A stretch of 44,528 nt of DNA from Bacteroidales bacterium (GTDB taxonomy: Bacteria > Bacteroidota > Bacteroidia > Bacteroidales > ML635J-15): the NCBI GenBank assembly GCA_017620015.1, contig JAFZRE010000013.1, positions 1 to 44,528 of the forward strand. The letters run 5' to 3'. The position numbers and the translations under genes were made by a program. The notes under the pieces are model-generated. The model did no database searches. It had not been told where the DNA came from and saw only the letters and a program-made list of their open reading frames with translations. Below are positions 25,101-31,273 of the stretch, piece after piece (the first letter of the stretch is position 1; each line of letters begins with the position of its first letter).

Positions 25101-26630
25101 AACAAACTGTCGTTCACCGTCGAGAAGGATGTCGAGGACATAAAGGTGCAGGTTACTGGCAAGCGCGACAAGAAAGACCCTGTCATCAAGATAATTGCCG
25201 ACAATATACTTGTATTGCTTATGAGTGTAAAGAACGTTTCGGCAAACGTTAGCGAGACAAACGGAACCTTGTTGCCTGGCTATATGGGTAAGACCAAGCT
25301 GATTGGTATGTCGAAATATACGCCCGATGTGGAAATGTTCGGAGAACAGCCGTCGCTCATTGCTCCTACGTTCCCATTTGTAATAGGTTGGCAGGTAAAG
25401 GATTTCGGCGAATGGGCTTGCGAACATAACCTTGTCACAAAGGACACCACTTCAATTCAGGCCTATACGCAGACACATTCGCGCAACTGGAACTTCCGTG
25501 CTTCGCTCGAGCCTGTCCGCGACCTTAAGATTGACTTGTCGATGTTGCACAACTATTCCGAGAACCAGACTAAATATTATAGGTATGGCATCGACCCGGC
25601 AACTGGCGAAGGCACATTCCGCGCACTTAACCCGTCGATGACAGGTTCGTTCTCGATGTCAACAGTTACAATAAAGTCGGCATTTGAGAAGTTCAAGTCC
25701 GAAAATTATGTATCCGAGACATTTGCAAGGTTCTCCGAAAACAGATTAATCATCGCCCAGCGTCTGGCAAACGAACGTCCCGACTACGACGGAACAGTTG
25801 ACGAAGACGGATTCCCAAGCGGATTTGGACGCACGGCTCAAGACGTACTTATTCCTGCATTCTTCGCAGCCTACACAGGACAAGACCCCAACAAGGTCAA
25901 CCTGAGCACTATTCCGGGCTTGTGGTCGGCACTTCCAAACTGGCAGGTAGTTTACGACGGATTAAGCAAGATTCCAAAGTTGAAAAAGGTATTCCGTTCG
26001 GTAAGCTTAAAGCATTCGTACCGTTCTACTTATAACATCGGTAGTTTCCAGACTCGTCTTATCAACGAGTACGACCCCGACGACAATGGCCTGAACCATA
26101 TCCGCGACGAACTCAACAATATATTCTCGCGCTACGTTATAAACGGCATAAGCATAAGCGAACAGTTGAGCCCGCTCATTTCGTTCGACATGATGCTCGT
26201 CAACAGCATGACTGTAAAGGTTGAAGTAAAAAAGACGCGCAACCTTACTATGAGTTTCTCGAACAACCAGCTTACCGAAGTCAAGAACAACGAACTCATA
26301 ATAGGTGCAGGCTACCGCTTCAAGGATGTTGCACTTACAATCAGTGTCGGTGGCAGAAAGCGTGACCTTAAGAGCGACCTTAACTTGCGTTTCGACTTCT
26401 CGGCACGCAAACAGATTACAATGATACGAAAGTTGGAGGAGGCTCAGGACCAGCCGACATCTGGAAATATACAGTACACATTCAAATTGTCTGCTGACTA
26501 TGTGCTCAGCAATAGGTTCAACGTAAGTCTGTTCTACGACCAAAGCATTAATACTCCGATTGTTGGCACATCGTTTAAGACTGTTACAGCAAAAGTTGGC
26601 TTAATGCTGAGATTTACTCTTGCTACTTGA
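19167..26630 (+). CDS. sprA: T9SS outer-membrane translocon protein SprA (Sov)
   Basis: 2487 residues, matching the very large SprA/Sov family that forms the 36-strand barrel through which T9SS cargo crosses the outer membrane. The N-terminus has a signal peptide (hydrophobic FVGGLMAAMMVVAFV ending SNA at about 29). Characteristic sequence includes HLEVGGEIFDRIFGGN, IDIKPQGSAELTLG and, later, GEGAAYIDDFE-like KEGAAYIDDFESSK, seen in SprA homologues. Many alternating beta strands with aromatic girdle residues run to a C-terminal strand ending in LRFTLAT. The frame opens with TTG at 19167; the first ATG (codon 15) would leave an n-region without basic residues, so TTG is preferred. It is the exporter for the giant surface protein and the C10 protease encoded in this window. 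Confidence 0.96.
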   Translation: MFGRVLKYTFVGGLMAAMMVVAFVPSNAKNGSRGHYPSLQMFAEQPGPDDDTTKTEGNAKFPLPKENVNPSDNTDNSPLYGSDPSNVSTSVEYDPETDSYNFQKNVDGMPIGTPYNMPFDDYVNYNFEKAMNSYWHQRAKKNREQNQEMNTNLIPHLEVGGEIFDRIFGGNVIDIKPQGSAELTLGLEYNRTDNPALDSKQQRQLNLDFDEKIQMNVVGQIGTKMKVNISYDTEASFDFENNVKLEYTGDDDDIIQKIEAGNVSLPLTGTLIQGSQSLFGVKTELKFGKLTLTGLLSQKKSETSTINVEGGSTTKEFEIKADNYEENKHFFLSHYFKENYDRAMSNLPVIMGGVTINRVEVWITNKTGNYTDARNIVALVDLGESNSYDIQSMYVSSSLHNNTTVPPYNDVNILGNLSRDYPEIRDINMVSSTLQNLQMAGGTDFEKIESARKLNPSEYTLNAQLGYISLNSKLNADQVLAVAYEYTVNGEVFTVGEFSNSAIAAPQTLIVKLIKGTSFTPSKKNWDLMMKNIYNIGAYQITREDFTVDILYTNDKTGTDLTYIPAGAIDSVQLLRVMGLDNLNTNNDPYPDGMFDYVENFTISSSGGRIIFPVREPFGSYLHDKITGGNSSLNNIADGYVFPELYDSTKSKAQQMAEKNKFKLKGRYKSNSSSEISLNAINVPQGSVSVTAGSTLLVENVDYTVDYNLGRVKILNQGILEAGTPISITLESNSVGTMQTKTLTGLHANYDFSNNFNIGATILHLKEKPMTQKVNIGEEPLSNTIWGANLSYRTDVPFLTKVIDFLPLIQTKEMSTVTFNAEFAQLLPGHSKAIGKEGAAYIDDFESSKITNDVKSYVSWSIASTPNDSVLFPESSKINDLDYGKNRARLSWFVVDQTLHESSSTISIEDRSSHYTRLVYEKELFPNRESESANLEKNLAPLNLVFYPNEKGPYNYDVAGMNSLGLLENPRKRWAGIQRQLTTTDFEDANIEYIEFWMMDPFVEDSTNPGGDLYFNLGDISEDILKDGRKSFEQGLPAPSLENPVDTTAWGIVPNSQALVSAFDNSAEIRFAQDVGFDGLSTENETTFFSDYLEQVKTMFGENSQAYQMALADPSSDNFHHYKGSDYDEQGLNILQRYKYFNGLEGNSIPREYQTETYITNSTTTPDVEDINRDNTLSESENFFQYRVSIRPQDMIVGQNYIADKTTVTVTLANDENSQVSWYQFKIPISEYSKKVGSISDFKSIRFMRMYMTNFDTTTCLRFGTLDLVRGEWRKYDDSFLQPGEYVVNELENTSFDVSAVNIEENASRRPVNYVLPPGVTREQNTMNPQLQQLNEQAMTIKVIDLADGDARAVYKNVYLDVRKYLRMQMFVHAESVVGKDEIKDGDINVFVRLGTDYKNNYYEFEVPLKVTPEGYYYGDDTESPDRYLVWPEENDINIVFEDLTKVKENRNELIRLGNQNVGLTKLYYEMNERGRISVMGNPTLSNVQTIMIGVRNPKQVTLNGADDGLPKSAEVWVNELRLTNFNEKSGWAATARATAKLADFGTITLSGTTKKPGFGALNSTIKDRLTEEIYQYDFSSSFEFGKFFPERFNVRIPLYVAVSENVSNPEYDPLSPDVLMKNTLSNPDISKEYKDSIKHLSQDYVKRTSVNLTNVKVNGKQGQKPHIYNLSNFSLSYGYNNIFQRDPNTVFRTTITHTASFFYNYNATPKIVEPLKNVKLFKKKAFQILRDFNFYYLPSQLSFRSNLNRQYGETQIRNVYDPSYSLPISVIKDFTIIRQYDFKYNFSKNLKFEYTATNNARIDEPEGRLYKGDPEYEQKMDSIWKNFKTFGRNTSFYQQWSASYTLPINKIPIFNWISASVRYQGSYNWTAGAITADTLNIGNVVQNANTMSANTQFNLLNLYNKVKYLKDVNNKYRGRASTKKKETETVTYEENINKLAAGKKKTISHKLKTKNVSIKVTDDKGRPITADMQVIDDNKLSFTVEKDVEDIKVQVTGKRDKKDPVIKIIADNILVLLMSVKNVSANVSETNGTLLPGYMGKTKLIGMSKYTPDVEMFGEQPSLIAPTFPFVIGWQVKDFGEWACEHNLVTKDTTSIQAYTQTHSRNWNFRASLEPVRDLKIDLSMLHNYSENQTKYYRYGIDPATGEGTFRALNPSMTGSFSMSTVTIKSAFEKFKSENYVSETFARFSENRLIIAQRLANERPDYDGTVDEDGFPSGFGRTAQDVLIPAFFAAYTGQDPNKVNLSTIPGLWSALPNWQVVYDGLSKIPKLKKVFRSVSLKHSYRSTYNIGSFQTRLINEYDPDDNGLNHIRDELNNIFSRYVINGISISEQLSPLISFDMMLVNSMTVKVEVKKTRNLTMSFSNNQLTEVKNNELIIGAGYRFKDVALTISVGGRKRDLKSDLNLRFDFSARKQITMIRKLEEAQDQPTSGNIQYTFKLSADYVLSNRFNVSLFYDQSINTPIVGTSFKTVTAKVGLMLRFTLAT

Positions 26631-26641
26631 TAAAATAGTAT

Positions 26642-26649
26642 TATTTTTG
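26642..26649 (+). promoter_or_regulatory. Promoter for gcvH (TTG, 19-base spacer, TATTTTTG)
   Basis: TATTTTTG at 26642-26649 with TTG at 26620-26622 fits the Bacteroidota -33/-7 layout. It starts just after the sprA stop, so gcvH may be transcribed separately as well as by read-through. Confidence 0.6.
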
Positions 26650-26686
26650 GCGAATAAATTTTGTATTAACATTAAAAATAAATAAA

Positions 26687-27067
26687 ATGGCATTTCCAAA
26701 AGAATTAAAGTACGCAGAATCACACGAATGGTTGCGCGTAAATGGCGAAGAGGCTTACATTGGTATTACCGATTTCGCAGTATCAGAATTGAACGACCTT
26801 ATCTACATTGAAATCGAGGTTGAAGGTGAAACTCTTGAAAAGGGTGAAGAATTTGGTGTTATCGAAGCATCAAAGGTTGCATCAAAGGTTTATATGCCAG
26901 TATCTGGCGAAGTTCTCGAAGTTAACCAGGACGCTCTTGACAATCCTGAAATGTTGAAGGACGACGCTTACGAAAACGGTTGGTTGATTAAGATCAGAAT
27001 GACCGATCCTTCACAGGCAAACGCTCTTCTCGATGCTGCAGCTTACGAAGCATTGACAAAGAAATAA
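26687..27067 (+). CDS. gcvH: Glycine cleavage system H protein
   Basis: 126 residues, the usual length. The H protein carries the aminomethyl group on a lipoyl arm between the P, T and L proteins of the glycine cleavage system. The lipoylation site is Lys63 in FGVIEASKVASKVYMPVSGE, followed by the conserved SGEVLEVNQDALDNPEMLKD. The N-terminal KYAESHEWLRV and GITDFAVSELNDLIYIE are also family-typical. It follows sprA after 56 bases and is closed by a strong terminator. The other glycine cleavage genes are not in the window. Confidence 0.97.
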   Translation: MAFPKELKYAESHEWLRVNGEEAYIGITDFAVSELNDLIYIEIEVEGETLEKGEEFGVIEASKVASKVYMPVSGEVLEVNQDALDNPEMLKDDAYENGWLIKIRMTDPSQANALLDAAAYEALTKK

Positions 27068-27087
27068 TAATTCTTTCCAGAATTAGT

Positions 27088-27118
27088 GAAGCCACTTCGT
27101 TCGAGGTGGCTTTTTTTT
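27088..27118 (+). terminator. Rho-independent terminator after gcvH
   Basis: GAAGCCAC pairs with GTGGCTT, with an inner TCG/CGA pairing, followed by a run of eight T. Confidence 0.9.
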
Positions 27119-27510
27119 GTGGAGATTACTTGTTGGTTTATACTCCCGCCCCTTTTCCTTGCAGTCATCGCGGAAGCTAGTCAAAGCACGCGATACGGCA
27201 CGGGGAGCATTGCGGAGACTGCTATCCGCGATCTCATTCCAACAAACCGCACGTCATGTTTTTTGCCCAAGTTTAACGCCTTTAAGGTTTTTAACGACCT
27301 TAGGGCGAGGGGGCAAACAACATTGCGGTAATTGTTGGTCGCTACTCCGACCCCAATGGGGTCACATATATGTAGCAGCGATAGCTGCGATGGTAAAGCG
27401 CTGGCGCACGTTTTTGTGGTTCGACAGGCTCACCAACCATGCAAAAACTGTGACAGCGCACAATTTAGCCGACAATAATAATTTTATTTCGCGCATCCAA
27501 TATTTTTTAT
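27119..27510. other. Gene-free stretch between gcvH and pgk, holding repeats
   Basis: No convincing gene. It contains the right copy of the 71-base dispersed repeat (27164-27234), a CCCCAATGGGG palindrome (27351-27361), a GCAGC-GATA-GCTGC hairpin (27375-27388) and a TTCGACAGGCTCA half-site (27420-27432) related to the REP-like element near 7700. An accidental open frame joins this region to pgk. Confidence 0.7.
27164..27234 (+). repeat. 71-base dispersed repeat, right copy
   Basis: Aligns to 18308-18378 in inverted orientation, about 83% identical by hand count. Together the two copies flank the ruvA-sprA-gcvH block. Confidence 0.8.
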
Positions 27511-27518
27511 TAAGTTTG
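27511..27518 (+). promoter_or_regulatory. -7 promoter element (TAAGTTTG) for pgk
   Basis: Matches TAnnTTTG, 30 bases upstream of the ATG at 27549. It lies inside the longer open frame and therefore supports the start at 27549. Confidence 0.6.
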
Positions 27519-27548
27519 TGGGATAACAAAAACAATAAAATATTATAT

Positions 27549-29465
27549 ATGGATAAGCAAAATAATTTGAAAATGATGTTGCAGAATGCTGAGCATCCGG
27601 TTACTGTATTGCTTGGTGGCGACAAGGTAAAGGAACAGATGGAAGCCATCGAAGGGATTGCATCGGGCGTTGATACGATTCTTGTTGCAGGCGCACTCGT
27701 TGCTCCTTTTGCAAAGGCAAGCGGAATGAATGTTGGAAATTCAAAGACATGCGACGAATGTGTTGCTCGCGCAAAGGCAATTCTCGAAAGCAACAAGGCT
27801 AAGATTTGTCTGCCAGTTGACTGCTATGTTGCCGACAAGCCCGAAAACGATTCCAATATCGAGCATGTTAAACTTGACGAAATTCCCGACGGACGTTTCA
27901 TCATGGACATCGGTGTAAAGACCGTTGACATTTTTGCCGAGAAGATTGAAGGCGCAAAGACTTTCATCTGGAACGGCACTCTTGGTCATTCGGAAATGCC
28001 GCATTTTGCATACGGAACCTACAAGACCGCTCTTGCTGCTGCTCGTGGCACTGCTAACGGACTTAAAACTATGGTCGATGGCGACGACACAAAGGCTGCA
28101 ATCTTGCGCTATGGTCTAGAAGGCGGAATGTTCTTCCTTGAGGGCGGAAAACTCGTTGAAAAGGCAGAACGCAAGGTCGTACATACCGACGAAGCGCCAA
28201 AGGACGGATACACTATCGACAAGTACAACTTCGAAGGAAAGAAAGTTTTGTTGCGTGTTGACTTCAACGTTCCGCTGGACGAGAACTTTAACATTACAGA
28301 TGATACCCGTATTGTTTGCGAAGTTCCGACAATCAAGAAGATTTTGAAAGACGGTGGTGCTGTAATAATTATGTCGCATCTTGGTCGTCCGAAGAAGGTT
28401 GATAATAAGTTCTCGCTCAAGCATATCGTTAAGCACGTGAGCGAATGCCTTGGTGTTCCAGTACAGTTTGCCGATGACTGCCAGAAGGCTCAGGCACAGG
28501 CTGCTGCCTTGAAGTCGGGTGAAGTTTTGTTACTCGAAAACCTTCGCTTCTATGCAGAAGAGGAAGGTAAACCACGTGGATTGGCTGATGATGCATCAGA
28601 CGAAGAAAAGAAGGCTGCAAAGGCTGCCATAAAGGAATCGCAGAAGGAGTTTGTAAAGACACTTGCTTCGTATGGCGACTGCTACGTAAACGATGCTTTC
28701 GGTACTGCTCACCGCGCACATGCTTCGACATACTATGTTGCAAAATACTTCCCGAAGGACAAGATGCTCGGCTACTTGGTTGAAAACGAAGTAAACAACA
28801 TCAACAAGGTGCTTACCACTGGCGAAAAACCTGTTACGGCAATCGTTGGCGGCTCGAAGATTTCGACTAAGATTGATATTATCAAGTCGTTGATTACCAA
28901 GGTTGACAATCTCATTGTCGGTGGCGGTATTTCATATACTTTCATCAAGGCTATGGGCGGAAATATTGGACGTTCGCTTGCTGAGGACGACTGCATTCCT
29001 ATTGCAAACGAAATCCTCGATATGGCCAAGAAGTTGAACGTAAACCTATATTTGCCAGTTGACTGCATGATTGGTGACAAGTTCGACAACGAAGCCAACA
29101 TTCACATGGCAGATGTCCGCAACGTTCCCGACGGTTGGGAAGGCATGGATATGGGTGTTAAGACAATCCAGCGTTACACCGAAGTTATCGAAAATTCGAA
29201 GACAATACTTTGGAACGGTCCTATGGGCGTGTTCGAAATGGAACACTTCAGCAATGGTACAATGAAGGTTGCTTTGGCAGTATGCCGTGCTACCGAACTT
29301 GGAGCATTTACCCTCGTTGGTGGTGGTGATAGCATTGCAGCTCTCAATAAGTTCAACCTCAGCGAAAAAATCAGTTATGCTTCTACCGCAGGTGGTGCTT
29401 TGCTCGAATACATCGAGGGCAAGGAGTTGCCAGGATTGAAGGCTATATCTTCGGATGAGATTTAA
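27549..29465 (+). CDS. pgk: Phosphoglycerate kinase with an extra N-terminal copy of its C-lobe
   Basis: 638 residues; a normal PGK has about 390-420. Residues about 221-638 form a complete PGK, which makes ATP from 1,3-bisphosphoglycerate in glycolysis: [12 protein letters not shown] (231-242), SHLGRP (276-281), an AVIVGGSK-like [10 protein letters not shown] (428-437) and the nucleotide motif GGGDS (591-595). Residues 17-205 are a second, diverged copy of the nucleotide-binding lobe (428-632): [21 protein letters not shown] and [14 protein letters not shown] match [21 protein letters not shown] and [14 protein letters not shown]. In the extra copy GGGDS is replaced by DGDDT (177-181) and STAGG by FLEGG (196-200), so it is probably not catalytic. 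The start was set by the TAAGTTTG promoter. A regulatory or oligomerisation role is speculation. Confidence 0.93.
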   Translation: MDKQNNLKMMLQNAEHPVTVLLGGDKVKEQMEAIEGIASGVDTILVAGALVAPFAKASGMNVGNSKTCDECVARAKAILESNKAKICLPVDCYVADKPENDSNIEHVKLDEIPDGRFIMDIGVKTVDIFAEKIEGAKTFIWNGTLGHSEMPHFAYGTYKTALAAARGTANGLKTMVDGDDTKAAILRYGLEGGMFFLEGGKLVEKAERKVVHTDEAPKDGYTIDKYNFEGKKVLLRVDFNVPLDENFNITDDTRIVCEVPTIKKILKDGGAVIIMSHLGRPKKVDNKFSLKHIVKHVSECLGVPVQFADDCQKAQAQAAALKSGEVLLLENLRFYAEEEGKPRGLADDASDEEKKAAKAAIKESQKEFVKTLASYGDCYVNDAFGTAHRAHASTYYVAKYFPKDKMLGYLVENEVNNINKVLTTGEKPVTAIVGGSKISTKIDIIKSLITKVDNLIVGGGISYTFIKAMGGNIGRSLAEDDCIPIANEILDMAKKLNVNLYLPVDCMIGDKFDNEANIHMADVRNVPDGWEGMDMGVKTIQRYTEVIENSKTILWNGPMGVFEMEHFSNGTMKVALAVCRATELGAFTLVGGGDSIAALNKFNLSEKISYASTAGGALLEYIEGKELPGLKAISSDEI

Positions 29466-29485
29466 TTTTTAATAGCATAAAAAAG

Positions 29486-29513
29486 GAAAAGGTCGTTGAA
29501 AAACGACCTTTTC
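29486..29513. terminator. Bidirectional terminator between pgk and kamD
   Basis: A perfect 12-base stem, GAAAAGGTCGTT with AACGACCTTTTC, and a GAAA loop. A-rich and T-rich flanks allow termination in both directions for the convergent genes. Confidence 0.9.
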
Positions 29514-29537
29514 TTGTAATATAAACAACAATTCTAA

Positions 29538-31094
29538 TTATTTCTTGCCTTTCATCAATTCTACGAATGGGTTGAAATAGTTTTCGCCCTTTTCGGTAAC
29601 ACCTGCAAGACCCTTACCTCCATTCTTAGGTCGCTTGATATTTGCGAAGATACCTTTTTCCAGTGCGGTGAACAGACCTTCGTCAACCATGTGTTCCAGA
29701 AGCTTAGTAGCATTGTCAAGAACCTCGGCAGCACGTTTTCTGATGATTCCGTTTTCCTTGAATTCAACTTCTTCACCGATACTCTTCATGTTGTTGAAGA
29801 TGTATTTTGCATTTTCGATTGACAGATAACGGTCGCTCATGAACGGCGTATGTATTGCTTCGGTAGGCATACCGAGAAGTTGCAGACCTTGATGTGTCCA
29901 TATACCTATTATGTTGAACAGTGCATCCTGAAGGTGACCACGGAAGATGTTCCCTGTCATAAACTTTGTAGGAGGCATATACTTAAGTGGAGCCTTTGGG
30001 AATATTTCACGAATCATCTGTGCTTGAGCTAGTTCATAGAGGAAGCCGTTTTCTAGTTTTGGATCCATTTCGAATGCGTGGCCAAGACCCATCTGTTCTT
30101 CGGGAAGACCAGCCAACAATGCAAGCTGTTCGTTGATAAGGTCGGATGCGAGAACGGTGTGTGCTTCTTCGTATGCATCGGCAGTGGTAAGGTAGTTGTC
30201 TTCGCCTGTGTTGATGATAACGCCTGCAAAACCGTTGATTATCCTCGAGAAATATTGGTCGATGAGGGTGCGCTGCATGTTGATGTCGCGGAAGAGGATA
30301 CCATAGAGGGCATCGTTAAGCATAACGTCAAGACCTTCGAGAGCGCCCATTGCTGCAATTTCGGGCATACACAAGCCGGAGCAGTAGTTGCAGAGGCGGA
30401 TGTAGCGTCCAACTTCCTCGCCGACTTCGTCAAGGGCTTTACGCATAATGCGGAAGTTTTCCTGTGTTGCGAATGTCCCACCGAAACCTTCGGTTGTTGC
30501 ACCGTATGGAACATAGTCGAGAAGGCTCTGTCCTGTAGTTCTGATAACAGCGATTATGTCGGCACCTTGACGTGCACCAGCCTGTGCCTGAACGACATCC
30601 TCGTAGATGTTACCGGTTGCAACAATAATATACAAATATGGCTTGCTGCCTTCTCCGATTGTGTTGATGTAGTTTTCGCGGCGCAGGCGGTTGCCTCTGA
30701 TTTTTTCTATCGTCTTATTGATTGTCGGCTCGAGGGCTTTCTTGATTTCATCCATCGGGTGAATCGGAAGCTTTGAAATGTCAAGCTTGCCAGTTGAAAT
30801 TTGTTCGGCAATCTCCTGTGCGGACAATTTCGTTTCAACCATTGCGTTACCGATGTAGAACATAACACCATGGTTCAAAACACCTTTCGATTTCAATTCT
30901 TCAACTACTACGTTTGGCAGAGGAACATCGTTGCTGTCGATACCATCAATTCCGAGCAAACGGCATAAAGTTCTTTCTACTGCTACTGTGGTGTAGTTTT
31001 CAACGAAATCCTGTACTTGGTTGGCAATTTCTCTTGCTTTTCCTCTTGCGTATTCAACTTTTTCAAAGTCGAGACCTACTTTGCTGGTATTCAT
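29538..31094 (-). CDS. kamD: D-lysine 5,6-aminomutase alpha subunit (KamD)
   Basis: 518 residues, as in known KamD proteins. With KamE it forms the adenosylcobalamin- and PLP-dependent enzyme that moves the amino group of D-lysine (or beta-lysine) from C6 to C5 in lysine fermentation. The TIM-barrel sequence is highly typical: IVATGNIYEDVVQAQAG, IRTTGQSLLDYVPYGATTEG, RLCNYCSGLCMPEIAAMGAL, INTGEDNYLTTADAYEEAH and KYMPPTKFMTGNIF. The cobalamin-binding and PLP-lysine residues sit in KamE, which is not adjacent. The gene stands alone between a terminator after the M16 gene and convergent pgk, with its own TATTTTTG promoter. The orphan location is odd, because kam genes usually cluster. Confidence 0.96.
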   Translation of the reverse strand: MNTSKVGLDFEKVEYARGKAREIANQVQDFVENYTTVAVERTLCRLLGIDGIDSNDVPLPNVVVEELKSKGVLNHGVMFYIGNAMVETKLSAQEIAEQISTGKLDISKLPIHPMDEIKKALEPTINKTIEKIRGNRLRRENYINTIGEGSKPYLYIIVATGNIYEDVVQAQAGARQGADIIAVIRTTGQSLLDYVPYGATTEGFGGTFATQENFRIMRKALDEVGEEVGRYIRLCNYCSGLCMPEIAAMGALEGLDVMLNDALYGILFRDINMQRTLIDQYFSRIINGFAGVIINTGEDNYLTTADAYEEAHTVLASDLINEQLALLAGLPEEQMGLGHAFEMDPKLENGFLYELAQAQMIREIFPKAPLKYMPPTKFMTGNIFRGHLQDALFNIIGIWTHQGLQLLGMPTEAIHTPFMSDRYLSIENAKYIFNNMKSIGEEVEFKENGIIRKRAAEVLDNATKLLEHMVDEGLFTALEKGIFANIKRPKNGGKGLAGVTEKGENYFNPFVELMKGKK

Positions 31095-31137
31095 CGTATT
31101 ATTTTATTTCCGTTAATCAATATTAATTATGAATTTG

Positions 31138-31145
31138 CAAAAATA
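31138..31145 (-). promoter_or_regulatory. -7 promoter element (TATTTTTG) for kamD
   Basis: A minus-strand TAnnTTTG match 43 bases upstream of the ATG at 31094. No cobalamin riboswitch was recognisable in the short leader. Confidence 0.58.
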
Positions 31146-31221
31146 CATAAAAAATCCGATTCTTTATGCTATTGGCGAAAAAACTTGATTTTTCAAGGCA
31201 AGAGCCTACGACTATCAAATA

Positions 31222-31252
31222 AAAATGGGCATTGCATTGCAACACCCATTTT
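31222..31252 (-). terminator. Terminator after the M16 peptidase gene
   Basis: AAAATGGG and CCCATTTT form an 8-base stem with a 15-base loop. On the minus strand it is followed by TTTTTATTT-like sequence. Confidence 0.6.
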
Positions 31253-31273
31253 ATTTGTAAAATAAGTTTCAAA

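Noticed and set aside
27117..27548. In-frame extension of pgk giving a 782-residue protein
   Set aside because: The added 144 codons cover a dispersed repeat, several palindromes and the TAAGTTTG promoter, and the translation has no family character; the ATG at 27549 fits better.
30078..30776. 232-residue plus-strand frame antisense to kamD
   Set aside because: It lies entirely within a highly conserved gene on the other strand and has no recognisable features of its own.
31095..31140. Cobalamin riboswitch upstream of kamD
   Set aside because: The leader is only about 40 nt and shows no B12-box or matching folds.
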